Below, piece after piece: positions 43,928-52,988 of a DNA stretch of 64,000 bases. The position numbers and the translations under genes were made by a program. This stretch comes from DATAZK01 sp963782485 (GTDB lineage: Bacteria > Actinomycetota > Actinomycetes > Frankiales > Frankiaceae). The notes under the pieces were generated by a model. The model saw only the letters and a program-made list of their open reading frames with translations, did not search any database and was not told where the DNA came from. Numbering within the stretch: the first letter of the stretch is position 1; each line of letters opens with the position of its first letter. The DNA lies in NCBI GenBank assembly GCA_963782485.1, contig CAWAJV010000007.1, positions 930,001-994,000 on the forward strand, read 5' to 3'.

Positions 43928-44952
43928 ATGCGCTCACCTCGGGCGAACTCTGCGGCCGCCGTGATCAGCCGCGGCACCATGGGCGCCATGATGTTGTCCT
44001 CCTCGGTTACGCCTGCAGCGCGCTGACGGGTGTATGTGCCTTCAAGAATCACCGCAAGCTTGAACAAGGCCAGTGCCTCGTAGAAAGGCAAGGCGCTCAG
44101 GTCGCGCCCGGTCCGTTCGGCGTAGCGAGCTGCCATCTCCGCGCGACTTGGGTAGCCGAAGGTGCCACCTGCCTGCTCGCCGATGACCGACTCCTCCCCC
44201 GGCTCTGTCCAGCGCGCCAGCAGGTGACCAATGTCCAGCAAGGGATCGCCGATGGTTCCGGTGTCCCAATCGACGATGGCCGCCAGCCGGGCCGGCGGTT
44301 CCGGCACGACCATGACGTTGAACGGGCTGTAGTCGCCATGCAGGATGGCCGGCGCGCTCATCGCCGGCTGGTGGGCGGCCAGCCATTCCGTGACGAAGTC
44401 CAGCCCCGGAATCTCACGCGTCTGATAGCGCCTAAGCTGCGCCAACCACCGGGGCACCTGCCGATCGAGGAAACCCTCGGGCTTGCCGAGACCGGTCAGG
44501 CCGCGGGCTTCCCAGTCCACCTTTGACAGCTCTGCACAACCGTCCACGTACGACATAGCCAGCTCGTAGCGCAGGCCAGGATCCTCATCGAAGGGCGGCG
44601 GCAGCTCGAAGCCGGGCGTGAATCCCACGACCACGTCCATGACGAGAAACGGCGAACCAAGCACCTTCAGGTCCTGGCAGATCAGGCGCGCCGTGGGATG
44701 CGGAACCGGGGTCTCGTCGAGGGCTCGCAGGATGCGCCACTCGCGGAGAGTGTCCGAGGCGCTCGGGTCGTTCTTGACGGCTGGGGGGCGACGCAGGACC
44801 CATTCGTGATCACCACGCCGTATGAGGTAGAGGGCGTTGGCGATGCCTGTCGTCGCACCTAGGCGCTCGGCCGTCAGCGGCTCGCCGAACCCTGGCAACT
44901 GCTCCCCGATCCACGCATCCAGACCGGGCAGGTCGATCAGGTCATCAGACAT
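43924..44952 (-). CDS. Phosphotransferase of the APH/ACAD10-11 kinase-like family
   Basis: A 342-residue protein kinase-fold phosphotransferase. Catalytic loop ILHGDYSPFNVMV (HGDxxxxN) and the metal motif IVDWDTGTIGDPLLD are intact, and an N-terminal ATP loop region LGATTGIANALYLIRR is visible. The family is annotated as aminoglycoside phosphotransferase-like, but its non-resistance members phosphorylate hydroxyacyl-CoAs (the APH domain of ACAD10/11 and bacterial 4-hydroxyvalerate kinase LvaA). A start at 44952 is preferred to a much longer reading because a small gene and the promoter lie upstream. Together with the ACAD10/11-like enzyme at 10.5 kb it suggests a phospho-activation step. It overlaps the SDR gene. 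Confidence 0.78.
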   Translation of the reverse strand: MSDDLIDLPGLDAWIGEQLPGFGEPLTAERLGATTGIANALYLIRRGDHEWVLRRPPAVKNDPSASDTLREWRILRALDETPVPHPTARLICQDLKVLGSPFLVMDVVVGFTPGFELPPPFDEDPGLRYELAMSYVDGCAELSKVDWEARGLTGLGKPEGFLDRQVPRWLAQLRRYQTREIPGLDFVTEWLAAHQPAMSAPAILHGDYSPFNVMVVPEPPARLAAIVDWDTGTIGDPLLDIGHLLARWTEPGEESVIGEQAGGTFGYPSRAEMAARYAERTGRDLSALPFYEALALFKLAVILEGTYTRQRAAGVTEEDNIMAPMVPRLITAAAEFARGERI

Positions 44953-44954
44953 CG

Positions 44955-45131
44955 TCAGACCCCGGAAGGCGTGGCGCCGAACAGCAGCACGCTCGCATCG
45001 ACCGGAGACAGCGCTGCCCAGATGTCGCGCGCCGCCTCGTCTGGCGACAGGTTCTCGCCGCGTTCGAATGCGGCACCGAGAGCCTGGGTCGCCCCGGTGA
45101 TCCAGGCGAGCGTGAGGGCCGTCTTGGACAC
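44955..45131 (-). CDS. Small protein of unknown function (58 residues)
   Basis: A GTG at 45131 is preceded by AAGGAG with 6-base spacing, and the frame ends two bases before the phosphotransferase ATG. The product begins with a mildly hydrophobic helix (TALTLAWITGATQALGAAF) and ends in a soluble region (LSPDEAARDIWAALSP). I recognise no family. The tight spacing and clear ribosome site suggest it is real and co-translated with the kinase. Confidence 0.5.
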   Translation of the reverse strand: MSKTALTLAWITGATQALGAAFERGENLSPDEAARDIWAALSPVDASVLLFGATPSGV

Positions 45132-45199
45132 CTGCCACTCCTTGCCGACGGTCGCAACGGCGACCTGGACCCCCCGCCGTTGCCGCGGCTAAGGTACCA

Positions 45200-45217
45200 C
45201 CGAATAGGTAAGTAATC
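45200..45217. promoter_or_regulatory. Island motif, site 12 (minus strand GATTACTTACCTATTCGG)
   Basis: It lies in the divergent gap between the small gene/kinase unit and the SDR operon. The TTACCTATT core matches sites 4 and 13. The region also holds GTAAG-N4-CTTAC, a perfect inverted repeat at 45208-45221. Confidence 0.5.
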
Positions 45218-45345
45218 TTACTCATTCTCACGGCACCGGATCTGCTGGGACGGCAGCCCGGAGCCGCCGGAATGCCCGCGTGAGGGGACCACACCGTGAG
45301 CGTCAGGCTGTACGAAATCGTCGTAGCCGGCGAACCGCGGCCGCG

Positions 45346-46113
45346 ATGACGGATCGATGGCTTGCCGGCCGGGTCGCCGTCGTTACCGGCTCGGGCGGCG
45401 CCATGGGTGGAGCCATCGCTGTCCGCCTGGCGGCTGCCGGAGCTCGCCTGGTGCTCAACGACCGCGCGGCCGAATGGGTGGACTCCCATCGCGCAGCGGT
45501 GGAGGCCTGCGGAGTGGATGCGGTCAGCGTCGTGGCAAGCACATCGCGGACCGAAGGCGCTAACGCCGTCGTCGCAGCCGCCGTTGACCGGTGGGGCCGG
45601 GTCGATGTGCTCGTGAACGTCGTCGGCGGCATCAAGGGCCCGGTGCGCACCCCCTTATGGGACATCACCGACGATCAGTGGGACGCGACGCTAGCGGTGA
45701 GCCTTACATCGACCTTCCTGTGCACGCGGGCGGCGGCGCCGTTCATGCGTGAAGCTCGGTTCGGCAAGGTCGTTAACATCGCGTCGACGTCCTGGGCAGG
45801 TCCGGAGGCCGGCCTGCATCCGCACTACGCGGCCGCGAAAGCCGGCGTCGTCGCGTTCACGCAAGCAGTTGCACTTCAGCTCGCACCGTTCGACATCAAT
45901 GTGAACGCGGTCGCACCCGGACCAACCCGCCGGAGCGCGGATCTGGTGGTGGACGGCGGTGACGTGGACGGCGCTGCCGAAGGCGTCCCGCTCGGCCGCA
46001 TCAACACCCCGGAGGACATTGCCGACGCCGTGGCCTATCTCGCGTCTCCGGCCGCCCGCAACATCAGCGGCCAATTAGTGACCGTCGCCGGCGGCCTCAA
46101 CCCGTCCTTGTAG
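45346..46113 (+). CDS. SDR family oxidoreductase
   Basis: A 255-residue SDR: TGSGGAMG in place of TGxxxGxG, NVVGGIKG in place of NNAG and catalytic YAAAKAG. The missing Asn of NNAG is a noteworthy deviation. An ATG at 45346 is used; an ATGA overlaps the end of a 17-codon frame starting at GTG 45296 after GAGGGG, which may act as a coupling leader. It heads a three-gene operon with another SDR and an AMACR-type gene (gaps 19 and 6 bp). Confidence 0.8.
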   Translation: MTDRWLAGRVAVVTGSGGAMGGAIAVRLAAAGARLVLNDRAAEWVDSHRAAVEACGVDAVSVVASTSRTEGANAVVAAAVDRWGRVDVLVNVVGGIKGPVRTPLWDITDDQWDATLAVSLTSTFLCTRAAAPFMREARFGKVVNIASTSWAGPEAGLHPHYAAAKAGVVAFTQAVALQLAPFDINVNAVAPGPTRRSADLVVDGGDVDGAAEGVPLGRINTPEDIADAVAYLASPAARNISGQLVTVAGGLNPSL

Positions 46114-46132
46114 CCGAGAAAATGGAGGTCCC

Positions 46133-46909
46133 ATGCAGCTTGTGGGGAAGGTCGCTGTCGTCACCGGCGGGGCCAGCGGACTTGGCGCCGCGCTATCTCG
46201 AGCGCTCGCGGCGGAAGGGGCGCGGGTCATCGTTGTAGACCGGGACGCCCTGGGCGCACGAGCAGTCGCGGAGGAAGTTGACGGCCTTGCCGTTGAAGCA
46301 GACGTGCGGGTCGAGGCCGACATTCAGCGCGCCGTGGAGGCGGCAATCGAGTGGGCGGGCCCCGTCGACATCATGGTGTCCAACGCCGGAATCGGTGGAC
46401 CGTCGGACATCTTCAGCTCGGACGAGGACTGGGCGCGCGAATGGGACATCCATGTGATGTCCAACGTCTACGCGGCCCGGGCGGTGATCCCGTCGATGCT
46501 CGAGCGCGGCGCTGGCTGGCTGGTCTCGACCGCTTCGGCGGTTGGAATCACCAACCAGCCGGGCACCGCGGCATACGTCGTCACCAAACACGCCCAGCTG
46601 GCTCTTGCGGAACACCTCGCGCTCACTCACGCCGACAAGGGAATCCAGGTTTCCTGCATCTGCCCGCTTGGCATGCGTACCGGAATGACCGCCGACGTCG
46701 CCGAAAGCGCCGATGCCGCCACGAGTTTCGGAGCCGGCACGCTCATCTCCGCGGAAGAAGCCGCAGCGCGGGCGCTCCAGCAACTCAAGGACGGCCGGTT
46801 CCTCGTGCTGACCCACCCCGAGGTCGCCACCTACGCCCAGCGCCGAGCGAACGACCACGACCGCTGGCTCGCCGGTATGCGGCGGATGTACGCGCGTATC
46901 GCCGTCTGA
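46133..46909 (+). CDS. SDR family oxidoreductase, with C-terminal tail like the 5.8-kb SDR
   Basis: A 258-residue SDR: TGGASGLG, SNAG for NNAG, catalytic YVVTKHA. The C-terminal segment ANDHDRWLAGMRRMYARI resembles the tail of the SDR at 5.8 kb, so both are one subfamily. Start ATG with GGAGG upstream. It lies between an SDR and a racemase of the CoA-transferase fold, thus may act on a 2-methyl or 3-hydroxy acyl-CoA. Confidence 0.84.
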   Translation: MQLVGKVAVVTGGASGLGAALSRALAAEGARVIVVDRDALGARAVAEEVDGLAVEADVRVEADIQRAVEAAIEWAGPVDIMVSNAGIGGPSDIFSSDEDWAREWDIHVMSNVYAARAVIPSMLERGAGWLVSTASAVGITNQPGTAAYVVTKHAQLALAEHLALTHADKGIQVSCICPLGMRTGMTADVAESADAATSFGAGTLISAEEAAARALQQLKDGRFLVLTHPEVATYAQRRANDHDRWLAGMRRMYARIAV

Positions 46910-46915
46910 GCCGCC

Positions 46916-48089
46916 ATGACGACGATGACCGGGCCGGTCGCGGGCGTGCGCGTATTGGAGATGGCCGGGCTTGGCGCGACCCCGTTTGGTGCCATGCTGC
47001 TGGCCGGCCTCGGCGCCGATGTCGTGCGACTTGATCGTCCCCTGCGAGCCGCCTCCAACAGCTACGAGCAGACCAGGGCGGCGGCGGATCCCCGCCTGTC
47101 GGTGCTCGACCGGGGTCGCCGGTCGATCGTGGTGGACCTCAAGCAGCCGGGAAGCATCGACGCGGTGCTGCAGCTTGTCGAGAGCGCCGAGATCCTCGTC
47201 GAGGGTTATCGGCCCGGCGTGATGGAAAGGCTCGGCCTCGGGCCGAACGCTTGTCTCACGCGCAAATCCCAGACTGGTGTACGGACGGCTGACCGGCTGG
47301 GGCCAGACCGGGCCACTGGCCAATACCGCAGGCCACGACATCACGTACGTGGCCGTGGCGGGCGCGCTACGCAATGTCGCCCGTCGTGGTGAACGCCCCG
47401 TCCCTCCGCTCAACCTGGTCGGCGACATGGGCGGCGGCGCCATGCTGCTCGCGCTTGGCGTCGTTTCCGCCCTCTTCGAGGCGCGCTCATCTGGTCGGGG
47501 ACAGGTCGTCGACGCAGCCATGGTCGACGGAGTAGCCACTTTGCTCGCCATGTACTACGGGCTGCTCGCGCAGGGGTGTTGGCACGACGAGCCCGGCACC
47601 AACTTCGCGGACACCGGTGCGCCGTATTGCGACGTTTACGAGACGGCGGACGGCGACTTCTTGGCCGCAGGCGCGCTGGAGGAGCAGTTCTACAGCGAGA
47701 TGCTCGATCGGATCGGTGTCGACCCCGCGTCGCTTCCCTCTCGTGACGGGGAGTCCGACTGGCCCGCGCTGCGCCTGCGGCTGGCTGAGACCTTCGCCGG
47801 CCGGACGCGGCCGGAGTGGGAGCAGGTCTTTGCGGGCAGCGATGCCTGCGTGGCGCCCGTCCTTTCGCTGACGGAGGCGCCGCAGAATGCTCACCTCGTT
47901 GCACGGTCGACATTCCTGGAGCGCGACGGCCTGGTAGAGCCCGCCCCGGCTCCCCGCTTCAGCCGAACCCAGACGAACTTGCCGTCGCCTGCACCTTCGC
48001 GCGGTGAAGGCGCCGACGAAGCCCTTGCCGCATGGGGCATTGAGGACGAAGACATCGCTCGATGGCGCCGGACCGGAGTGCTCGGCTGA
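46916..48089 (+). pseudogene. Alpha-methylacyl-CoA racemase-like CaiB/BaiF protein, split by a +1 frameshift at 47264-47266
   Basis: The N-terminal part (VLEMAGLGATPFGAMLLAGLGADV, then GVMERLGLGP) leads to the frame break in the AAA run at 47264-47266. Taking one A away gives ACLTRNPRLVYGRLTGWGQTGP and a 390-residue product, the normal length. The C-terminal frame has the racemase His in AGHDITYVAVAG and the Asp/Glu region MVDGVATLLAMYYG. AMACR interconverts (2R)/(2S)-methylacyl-CoA, needed for beta-oxidation of isoprenoid and steroid-type side chains. Whether the break is real or a homopolymer error cannot be decided from sequence alone. Confidence 0.8.
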
Positions 48090-48103
48090 GCGAGCACCCT
48101 CCG

Positions 48104-50536
48104 TCACCAGACGCTGGCGGCCCCGCCGGGGCGAGTGCCGATGACGCCATCCTGCTCGAGGCGATCGACCTCGGCGTCGGACAGCCCGCCGACCTCTGTC
48201 AGGACTGCTCGGTTGTGCTGCCCGAGTAGCGGGGCGTGGGAACGGTTCAGCACGTCGGGACCGCCGCTGAGCCGCGCCGGGTAGCCGATGACCGTGTTGC
48301 GCCCGGTCAGCGGGTGGTCCACCTTCTCGAGGAACCGGCGCGCGCGTAGCTGCTCGACCGAACTCGGCTCGTCCTGGCGGAGCACCTTGGCAGCCGGTAC
48401 GCCTGCCGTAGCGAGCAACTCCACCACGTCGTCGGAGTTGCGGGTCGCACACCACGTCGCCAGCTGCTCATCGATCGCGTCATGCCCGGCGCGGCGGCCT
48501 TCGACGGTGGAGTACGACGGGTCACGCGCCCACTCAGGATCTCCCAGCGCGCGGCGCAAGGCTGTCCACTGCGCGTTGTTGGCGACAGCGACCAACACCC
48601 ATCGGTCGGGTTGGCCATCCGGTAGCAGGTCCACAGTGCGGTAGGCACCTTGCGGAGCAGCGAGCGGAGAGCGATTACCCGACCGGCTCAACAGCTCGCC
48701 GTACGCCGAGTACTCGATGACCTGCTGCGCCCCCAGGTTCAGCGCGCCGCCGATCATCGGTGCCTCGACGAGCATGCCTTCGCCGGTACGGCGGCGGTGT
48801 TCGAGCGCCATCATCAGCGCGATGAAGCCGTGGTTTCCGGCGATCGGGTCCATCGGTCCGTTAGGGATCTCCGGAGGCGCCTGCGCCCAACCCGTCATCC
48901 ACGCGAGGCCCGAACCCATCTCCATCGTCTGCGCGTAACCCGTGCGATCGCGCCAGGGGCCGCTGATGCCCCACGCGGGCGCTCGAACCATGATCAGCTT
49001 CGGGTTCACGGACTTGAGCCGGGGATAGTCGAAGCCCCATGACTCGACGACGCGCGGGCTGTAGTTCTCCAGGAAGACGTCGGCGTTTTCCACCAGCCGC
49101 AGCAGGGTTTCCCGCCCGCGATCGCTGGACAAATCCAGCGCCAGGTCACGCTTGCCGGCGTTGGGCCCGTGGAAGAGGGGAGACCACTCCCACCAGTCGG
49201 GCTCGGTCAGCTGCTTGATGGTGTTGTAGCGAATCGGGTCGGGACGCACCGGCGACTCGACGTGGATGACGTCGGCGCCGAACATGGCCAGGATGCGTCC
49301 GATCTCAGGACCTGCCCAGTTGTTGGTCACGTCCAGCACCCGCAAGCCGGCGAACGGCAAGCTGCCGGCGGTCTCCGGCATCGCGCTGGTCTCACGTGCT
49401 GGGGGCAGCCGTGCCCGAAGCTCAGCGGAATGCTCGCCGAGCCGGGGCGCCGCACCGGCCGGGCGGCGCTGCGCCGCAGACAGCGTGTACGGCACGTCTG
49501 GCTGCAGGAAGCCGCCGCGCGGATTGCGTACGTACCAATGGCGCGCCGCCAGGTGATCGAAGTGCGGGATGGACGCACCGTTGCCGACCTCGGCGGCCGG
49601 GATGCGTAGCGCATCAGCCAACTCGAGCACCTCGGCAGTCGACCTCTCGGCCATCCATGAATCGATGGCGGCAAGCAGCTCGGGCCGGCGCTGCGCACGG
49701 GTCTGGAAGCGGATGAGCGCCTCGTCATTGAGCCACTCCGGCTGCTCGACGAGAACGCAGAAGTCCAGCCACTGCTGGCCCGTGACCACCATGAAGCCAA
49801 CGAAGCCGTCCTTCGTCGCGTGGATCGCCGGTAGGTTCGTCAATCGGTTGGGGCGCATCGGGGCGCCGGCAATCGACGCGTACGTCACCGAGTGCATCGT
49901 CATCGTGCCGACGAGCGCCTCGTAGGCCGACACGTCGACGAGGTCGCCCGTGCCGGTACGCAGGCTTCGCCATCTCGCCGTCAGCAGCCCCACCGCAGCA
50001 GCCATCCCGGCGGTCCAGTCACCGATCTGGCCACCCATGACAACCGGGGGGCGTGACGGTTCACCCCGGGTCATCGGGGCGCCGGCCATGGCCTGCAACG
50101 TGACTTCCGTCGCCGGGCGATCCGCCCACGGCCCGGTCAGCCCGAACGGGGTTATCGCGCACACGACGGCATGGGGCGCAAGTGCACGCAACGCGCCGGG
50201 CTGAAAGCGCGCGAGCTTCGCGAGTTCACCGCCAGGTGACCAGACGACGGCGTCGGCAGCCCGGATCCGGTGTTCGATCTCGTCCAGCTCGCCGGCTCTT
50301 GCTGGGTCGGCAACGAGGGACCGCTTGGAACCCGCCAGGTACTGAAAGATCGCCGAGTCGTCGTCGGCAGCCACCTTGGCACCGCAGGCCGTCCAGCCAC
50401 GCAACCAGTCGCCCGCCGGGTCTTCAACCTTCACGACGTCGGCACCGCCGTCGGCAAGGACCTTCGTGCAATAGGCCCCCGGAACTCCGGTCGACAGGTC
50501 GATGACCGCGTAACCGTCGAGCGGGGCTTCAGCCAT
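48104..50536 (-). CDS. Tandem-domain CaiB/BaiF CoA-transferase
   Basis: An 810-residue protein with two CaiB/BaiF (family III CoA-transferase) domains. The first (about 1-390) has VIDLSTGVPGAYCTKVLADGGADVVKVEDP and GLTGPWADRPATE; the second (about 405-805) starts VLDVTNNWAGPEIGRILAMFGADVIHVESP and continues with GISGPWRDRTGY. Two copies in one chain correspond to the homodimer formed by single-domain enzymes. It likely moves CoA between carboxylic acids. It converges on the AMACR gene and diverges from the aldehyde dehydrogenase across a motif copy. Single-domain catalytic Asp positions were not checked residue by residue. Confidence 0.85.
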   Translation of the reverse strand: MAEAPLDGYAVIDLSTGVPGAYCTKVLADGGADVVKVEDPAGDWLRGWTACGAKVAADDDSAIFQYLAGSKRSLVADPARAGELDEIEHRIRAADAVVWSPGGELAKLARFQPGALRALAPHAVVCAITPFGLTGPWADRPATEVTLQAMAGAPMTRGEPSRPPVVMGGQIGDWTAGMAAAVGLLTARWRSLRTGTGDLVDVSAYEALVGTMTMHSVTYASIAGAPMRPNRLTNLPAIHATKDGFVGFMVVTGQQWLDFCVLVEQPEWLNDEALIRFQTRAQRRPELLAAIDSWMAERSTAEVLELADALRIPAAEVGNGASIPHFDHLAARHWYVRNPRGGFLQPDVPYTLSAAQRRPAGAAPRLGEHSAELRARLPPARETSAMPETAGSLPFAGLRVLDVTNNWAGPEIGRILAMFGADVIHVESPVRPDPIRYNTIKQLTEPDWWEWSPLFHGPNAGKRDLALDLSSDRGRETLLRLVENADVFLENYSPRVVESWGFDYPRLKSVNPKLIMVRAPAWGISGPWRDRTGYAQTMEMGSGLAWMTGWAQAPPEIPNGPMDPIAGNHGFIALMMALEHRRRTGEGMLVEAPMIGGALNLGAQQVIEYSAYGELLSRSGNRSPLAAPQGAYRTVDLLPDGQPDRWVLVAVANNAQWTALRRALGDPEWARDPSYSTVEGRRAGHDAIDEQLATWCATRNSDDVVELLATAGVPAAKVLRQDEPSSVEQLRARRFLEKVDHPLTGRNTVIGYPARLSGGPDVLNRSHAPLLGQHNRAVLTEVGGLSDAEVDRLEQDGVIGTRPGGAASVW

Positions 50537-50575
50537 GCGGCCCCCTTCAGGAGTGGGCCGCAGGGTATGGCGCGA

Positions 50576-50595
50576 CCGTGAATAGGTGAGTAATC
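50576..50595. promoter_or_regulatory. Island motif, site 13 (minus strand GATTACTCACCTATTCACGG)
   Basis: It lies in the divergent gap between the tandem CoA-transferase and the aldehyde dehydrogenase operon, about 45 bases before each start. It is very close to site 12 (GATTACTTACCTATTCGG). Confidence 0.55.
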
Positions 50596-50639
50596 TAACC
50601 GATTAGGAGAGCCCTGGAAAGCCTGCAAGGAGGACGCTC

Positions 50640-52106
50640 GTGCCCGTCGCAGAGGCTCAGGTCGAACTGATCCCGCAGCCCGCGCTTCTTATCGGTGACG
50701 AGCGCGTCACCGATTCCAGCGGCGGCACCCACGAACACATTTATCCCGCGACCGGCAAGCCGACCCGGACGATCCCTCTCGCCGGACGCTCGGAGATCGA
50801 CCGAGCCGTGGCGGTCGCCAGGGCCGCCCTGCCGGGGTGGAAGGCCATGCCGGCCGACCAGCGCCGCGACTGCATGCTCCGGTTCGCCGCCCTCCTGCAT
50901 GGATGCGCGGCAGAGCTCACGCAGCTCACCATCATCGACAACGGCACCCCGAGCGCCATCGCGCAGTTCGCCCCCGCCGCTTCGGCCGACCTGTTTTCCT
51001 ACAACGCCGGCTGGATGGACAAGATCGGCGGCGAGGTCATCACGACCTGGCCCATCCCGGCCTTCGACTATGCGGTCGACGAGCCATACGGCGTCGTCGG
51101 GGTCATCATTCCGTGGAACGGCCCAGTTCACGCGATCGGCATGACACTCGGCCCGGTTCTTGCCGCCGGCAACTGCACGATCCTCAAGCCCCCGGAGCTG
51201 GCGCCGTTTGCTGCGCTCCGCATGGGCGAGCTGTTTCTGGAAGCCGGCTTCCCGCCCGGCGTCGTCAACGTTGTTCCCGGTGGTCCCGAGGCCGGGGAGG
51301 CACTCGTACGTCACCCTGGCGTCGACAAGGTTCACTTCACCGGCAGCGGCGCCACCGCCAAGCGCATCCTCGCCACCGCTCTCGAGACGCTCAAGCCCGT
51401 CGGCCTCGAGCTCGGAGGCAAGTCCGCACGGCTGATCTTTGGTGACGCTGACCTCGAAACCGTTACCGCAGAGGCGCTCAGCGGAATCATCAACCTTGCC
51501 GGCCAGGGGTGCATCAACGGCACCCGCATCCTCGTTCAGCGCAGCATCTACGGCGAGCTGACCGAACGCATCGAGGCGATGGCCGGCATGATTCCGGTCG
51601 GTGATCCCAGCCTCGCGGAGACCATCGTGGGCCCGGTCATCAACGACGCCGCCTGCCAGCGCATTCTCGGCGTCATCAGCCAGGCCGTCGACAACCAGGA
51701 GGGTCGACTGGTCGCCGGCGGCAAGCGGCTGGAGGGCGACCTCGCCGACGGCTACTTCCTCCCGCTCACAGTGTTCGCCGACGTCGACAACCGCACCTCG
51801 CTGGCCCAGAACGAGGTGTTCGGCCCGGTGCTGGCGATCATCCCGTTCGACGACGAGGCGGAGGCGATTCAGACCGCCAACGACACCACGTACGGCCTGG
51901 CGGCATACGTGCACACCAACGACCTGCGCCGGGCCCACCGGGTCAGCGCCGCGCTCGACGCCGGCAACGTGTGGGTCAACAGCTTCCTCGGCATCCCCGC
52001 GGCAGCGCCCTTCGGCGGCACGAAGCAGAGCGGCTACGGACGGCTGGGCGGCCAGGCCGGGGTCAAGGAGTTCCTGCGCCCGAAGAACGTCTGGATGCCG
52101 CTCTAA
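50640..52106 (+). CDS. Aldehyde dehydrogenase (NAD(P)-dependent)
   Basis: A 488-residue ALDH starting at a GTG after AAGGAGG. Motifs: IIPWNGPVH (coenzyme binding), FTGSGATAKR, LELGGKSA with the catalytic Glu, GQGCINGTR with the nucleophilic Cys near residue 298, and EVFGPVLAI. The enzyme oxidises an aldehyde to a carboxylic acid, feeding the CoA ligases, for example after P450 or hydroxylase chemistry. It heads an operon with an isomerase-like protein and an LLM oxidoreductase (gaps 9 and 15 bp). Confidence 0.9.
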   Translation: MPVAEAQVELIPQPALLIGDERVTDSSGGTHEHIYPATGKPTRTIPLAGRSEIDRAVAVARAALPGWKAMPADQRRDCMLRFAALLHGCAAELTQLTIIDNGTPSAIAQFAPAASADLFSYNAGWMDKIGGEVITTWPIPAFDYAVDEPYGVVGVIIPWNGPVHAIGMTLGPVLAAGNCTILKPPELAPFAALRMGELFLEAGFPPGVVNVVPGGPEAGEALVRHPGVDKVHFTGSGATAKRILATALETLKPVGLELGGKSARLIFGDADLETVTAEALSGIINLAGQGCINGTRILVQRSIYGELTERIEAMAGMIPVGDPSLAETIVGPVINDAACQRILGVISQAVDNQEGRLVAGGKRLEGDLADGYFLPLTVFADVDNRTSLAQNEVFGPVLAIIPFDDEAEAIQTANDTTYGLAAYVHTNDLRRAHRVSAALDAGNVWVNSFLGIPAAAPFGGTKQSGYGRLGGQAGVKEFLRPKNVWMPL

Positions 52107-52115
52107 CGGGAGCCC

Positions 52116-52973
52116 TTGGTCACTGGAGACACGTTGACGGCGCGGACCTGGCACGGCCCGATCACCTTCATGGCCGGCAGCCTGGCGCGTACCTCCTTTC
52201 GTCAGCAGGTCACGGCGACGGCGTCAGCCGGTTTCCAGGCGATCACGTGCTGGCCCAACATCTGGCGGCACGCCACGCGAAAGGACGGGCTGGACCTTCG
52301 AGGCATGCGGCAGCTCCTCGACGACGCCGGGCTGCGGCTCACTGACGTCGACGCTTGTCAGGACTGGGCCGTCGCGCCCGTCATCGATTCGCCCTTGCCC
52401 GCGCCGGCCCCGCGCACGGAGTTCTTCGAGGTTTGCAACGCGCTCGGCGGCACGACGATCGTGGCCGCACACCCGCCGGGCAGCGGCACGGTCAGTGAGG
52501 CGGACATCGAGGGCTTCGCGAGCCTGTGCGATGACGCCGACACCGAGGGCCTGCGCGTAGCCCTTGAATACGTGCCTTTCACCGGCGTCCCCGATCTGCC
52601 AACGGCCCTGCGCGTACTGCGCGATGTCGGGCGTCCCAACGCGGGCCTGGTCATCGATCTCTGGCACCACGCGCGTAGCGGCGGTCAGCCGGCGGACCTG
52701 GAGACGCTGGACCCAAGCCTCGTATTCACCGTGCAGCTCGCCGACGGTCCCGCTCGTCCTCCGGAAAGCCTTCTCGACGAGGCAGTTTTCCACCGGCAGC
52801 TTCCGGGGCACGGCGACTTCCCGCTCGCTGCCGGTTTACGCGTGCTCGCCGAGCTCGGGGTCCAGGCACCGATGGGGCCGGAGGTCTTCCGCACCGACGC
52901 CGAGCAGCGTCCTACCGCGGACGTCGCACAGGAGCTCTACTTCGCCACGGCCGAACTGCTTGGCCGGCTCTAG
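52116..52973 (+). CDS. Sugar phosphate isomerase/epimerase family (AP endonuclease-2-like TIM barrel)
   Basis: A 285-residue TIM-barrel protein starting at a TTG with GGGAG 4 bases upstream; alternative starts inside are possible. Candidate metal ligands are in ALEYVPFTGVPD (Glu), VIDLWHHARSG (Asp, His), LADGPARPPESLLDE, LPGHGDFPL (His) and MGPEVF (Glu), the pattern of xylose-isomerase-like metalloenzymes. Family members isomerise or epimerise sugars, inositols or hydroxy acids; in this island an oxo/hydroxy intermediate is more likely. It lies inside the aldehyde dehydrogenase operon. Confidence 0.8.
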   Translation: MVTGDTLTARTWHGPITFMAGSLARTSFRQQVTATASAGFQAITCWPNIWRHATRKDGLDLRGMRQLLDDAGLRLTDVDACQDWAVAPVIDSPLPAPAPRTEFFEVCNALGGTTIVAAHPPGSGTVSEADIEGFASLCDDADTEGLRVALEYVPFTGVPDLPTALRVLRDVGRPNAGLVIDLWHHARSGGQPADLETLDPSLVFTVQLADGPARPPESLLDEAVFHRQLPGHGDFPLAAGLRVLAELGVQAPMGPEVFRTDAEQRPTADVAQELYFATAELLGRL

Positions 52974-52988
52974 GTAGCGTGCGCTGTC

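Noticed and set aside
43924..44952. Aminoglycoside resistance gene
   Set aside because: The kinase motifs are shared with catabolic hydroxyacyl-CoA kinases and the neighbours are acyl-CoA and SDR genes, with no resistance context.
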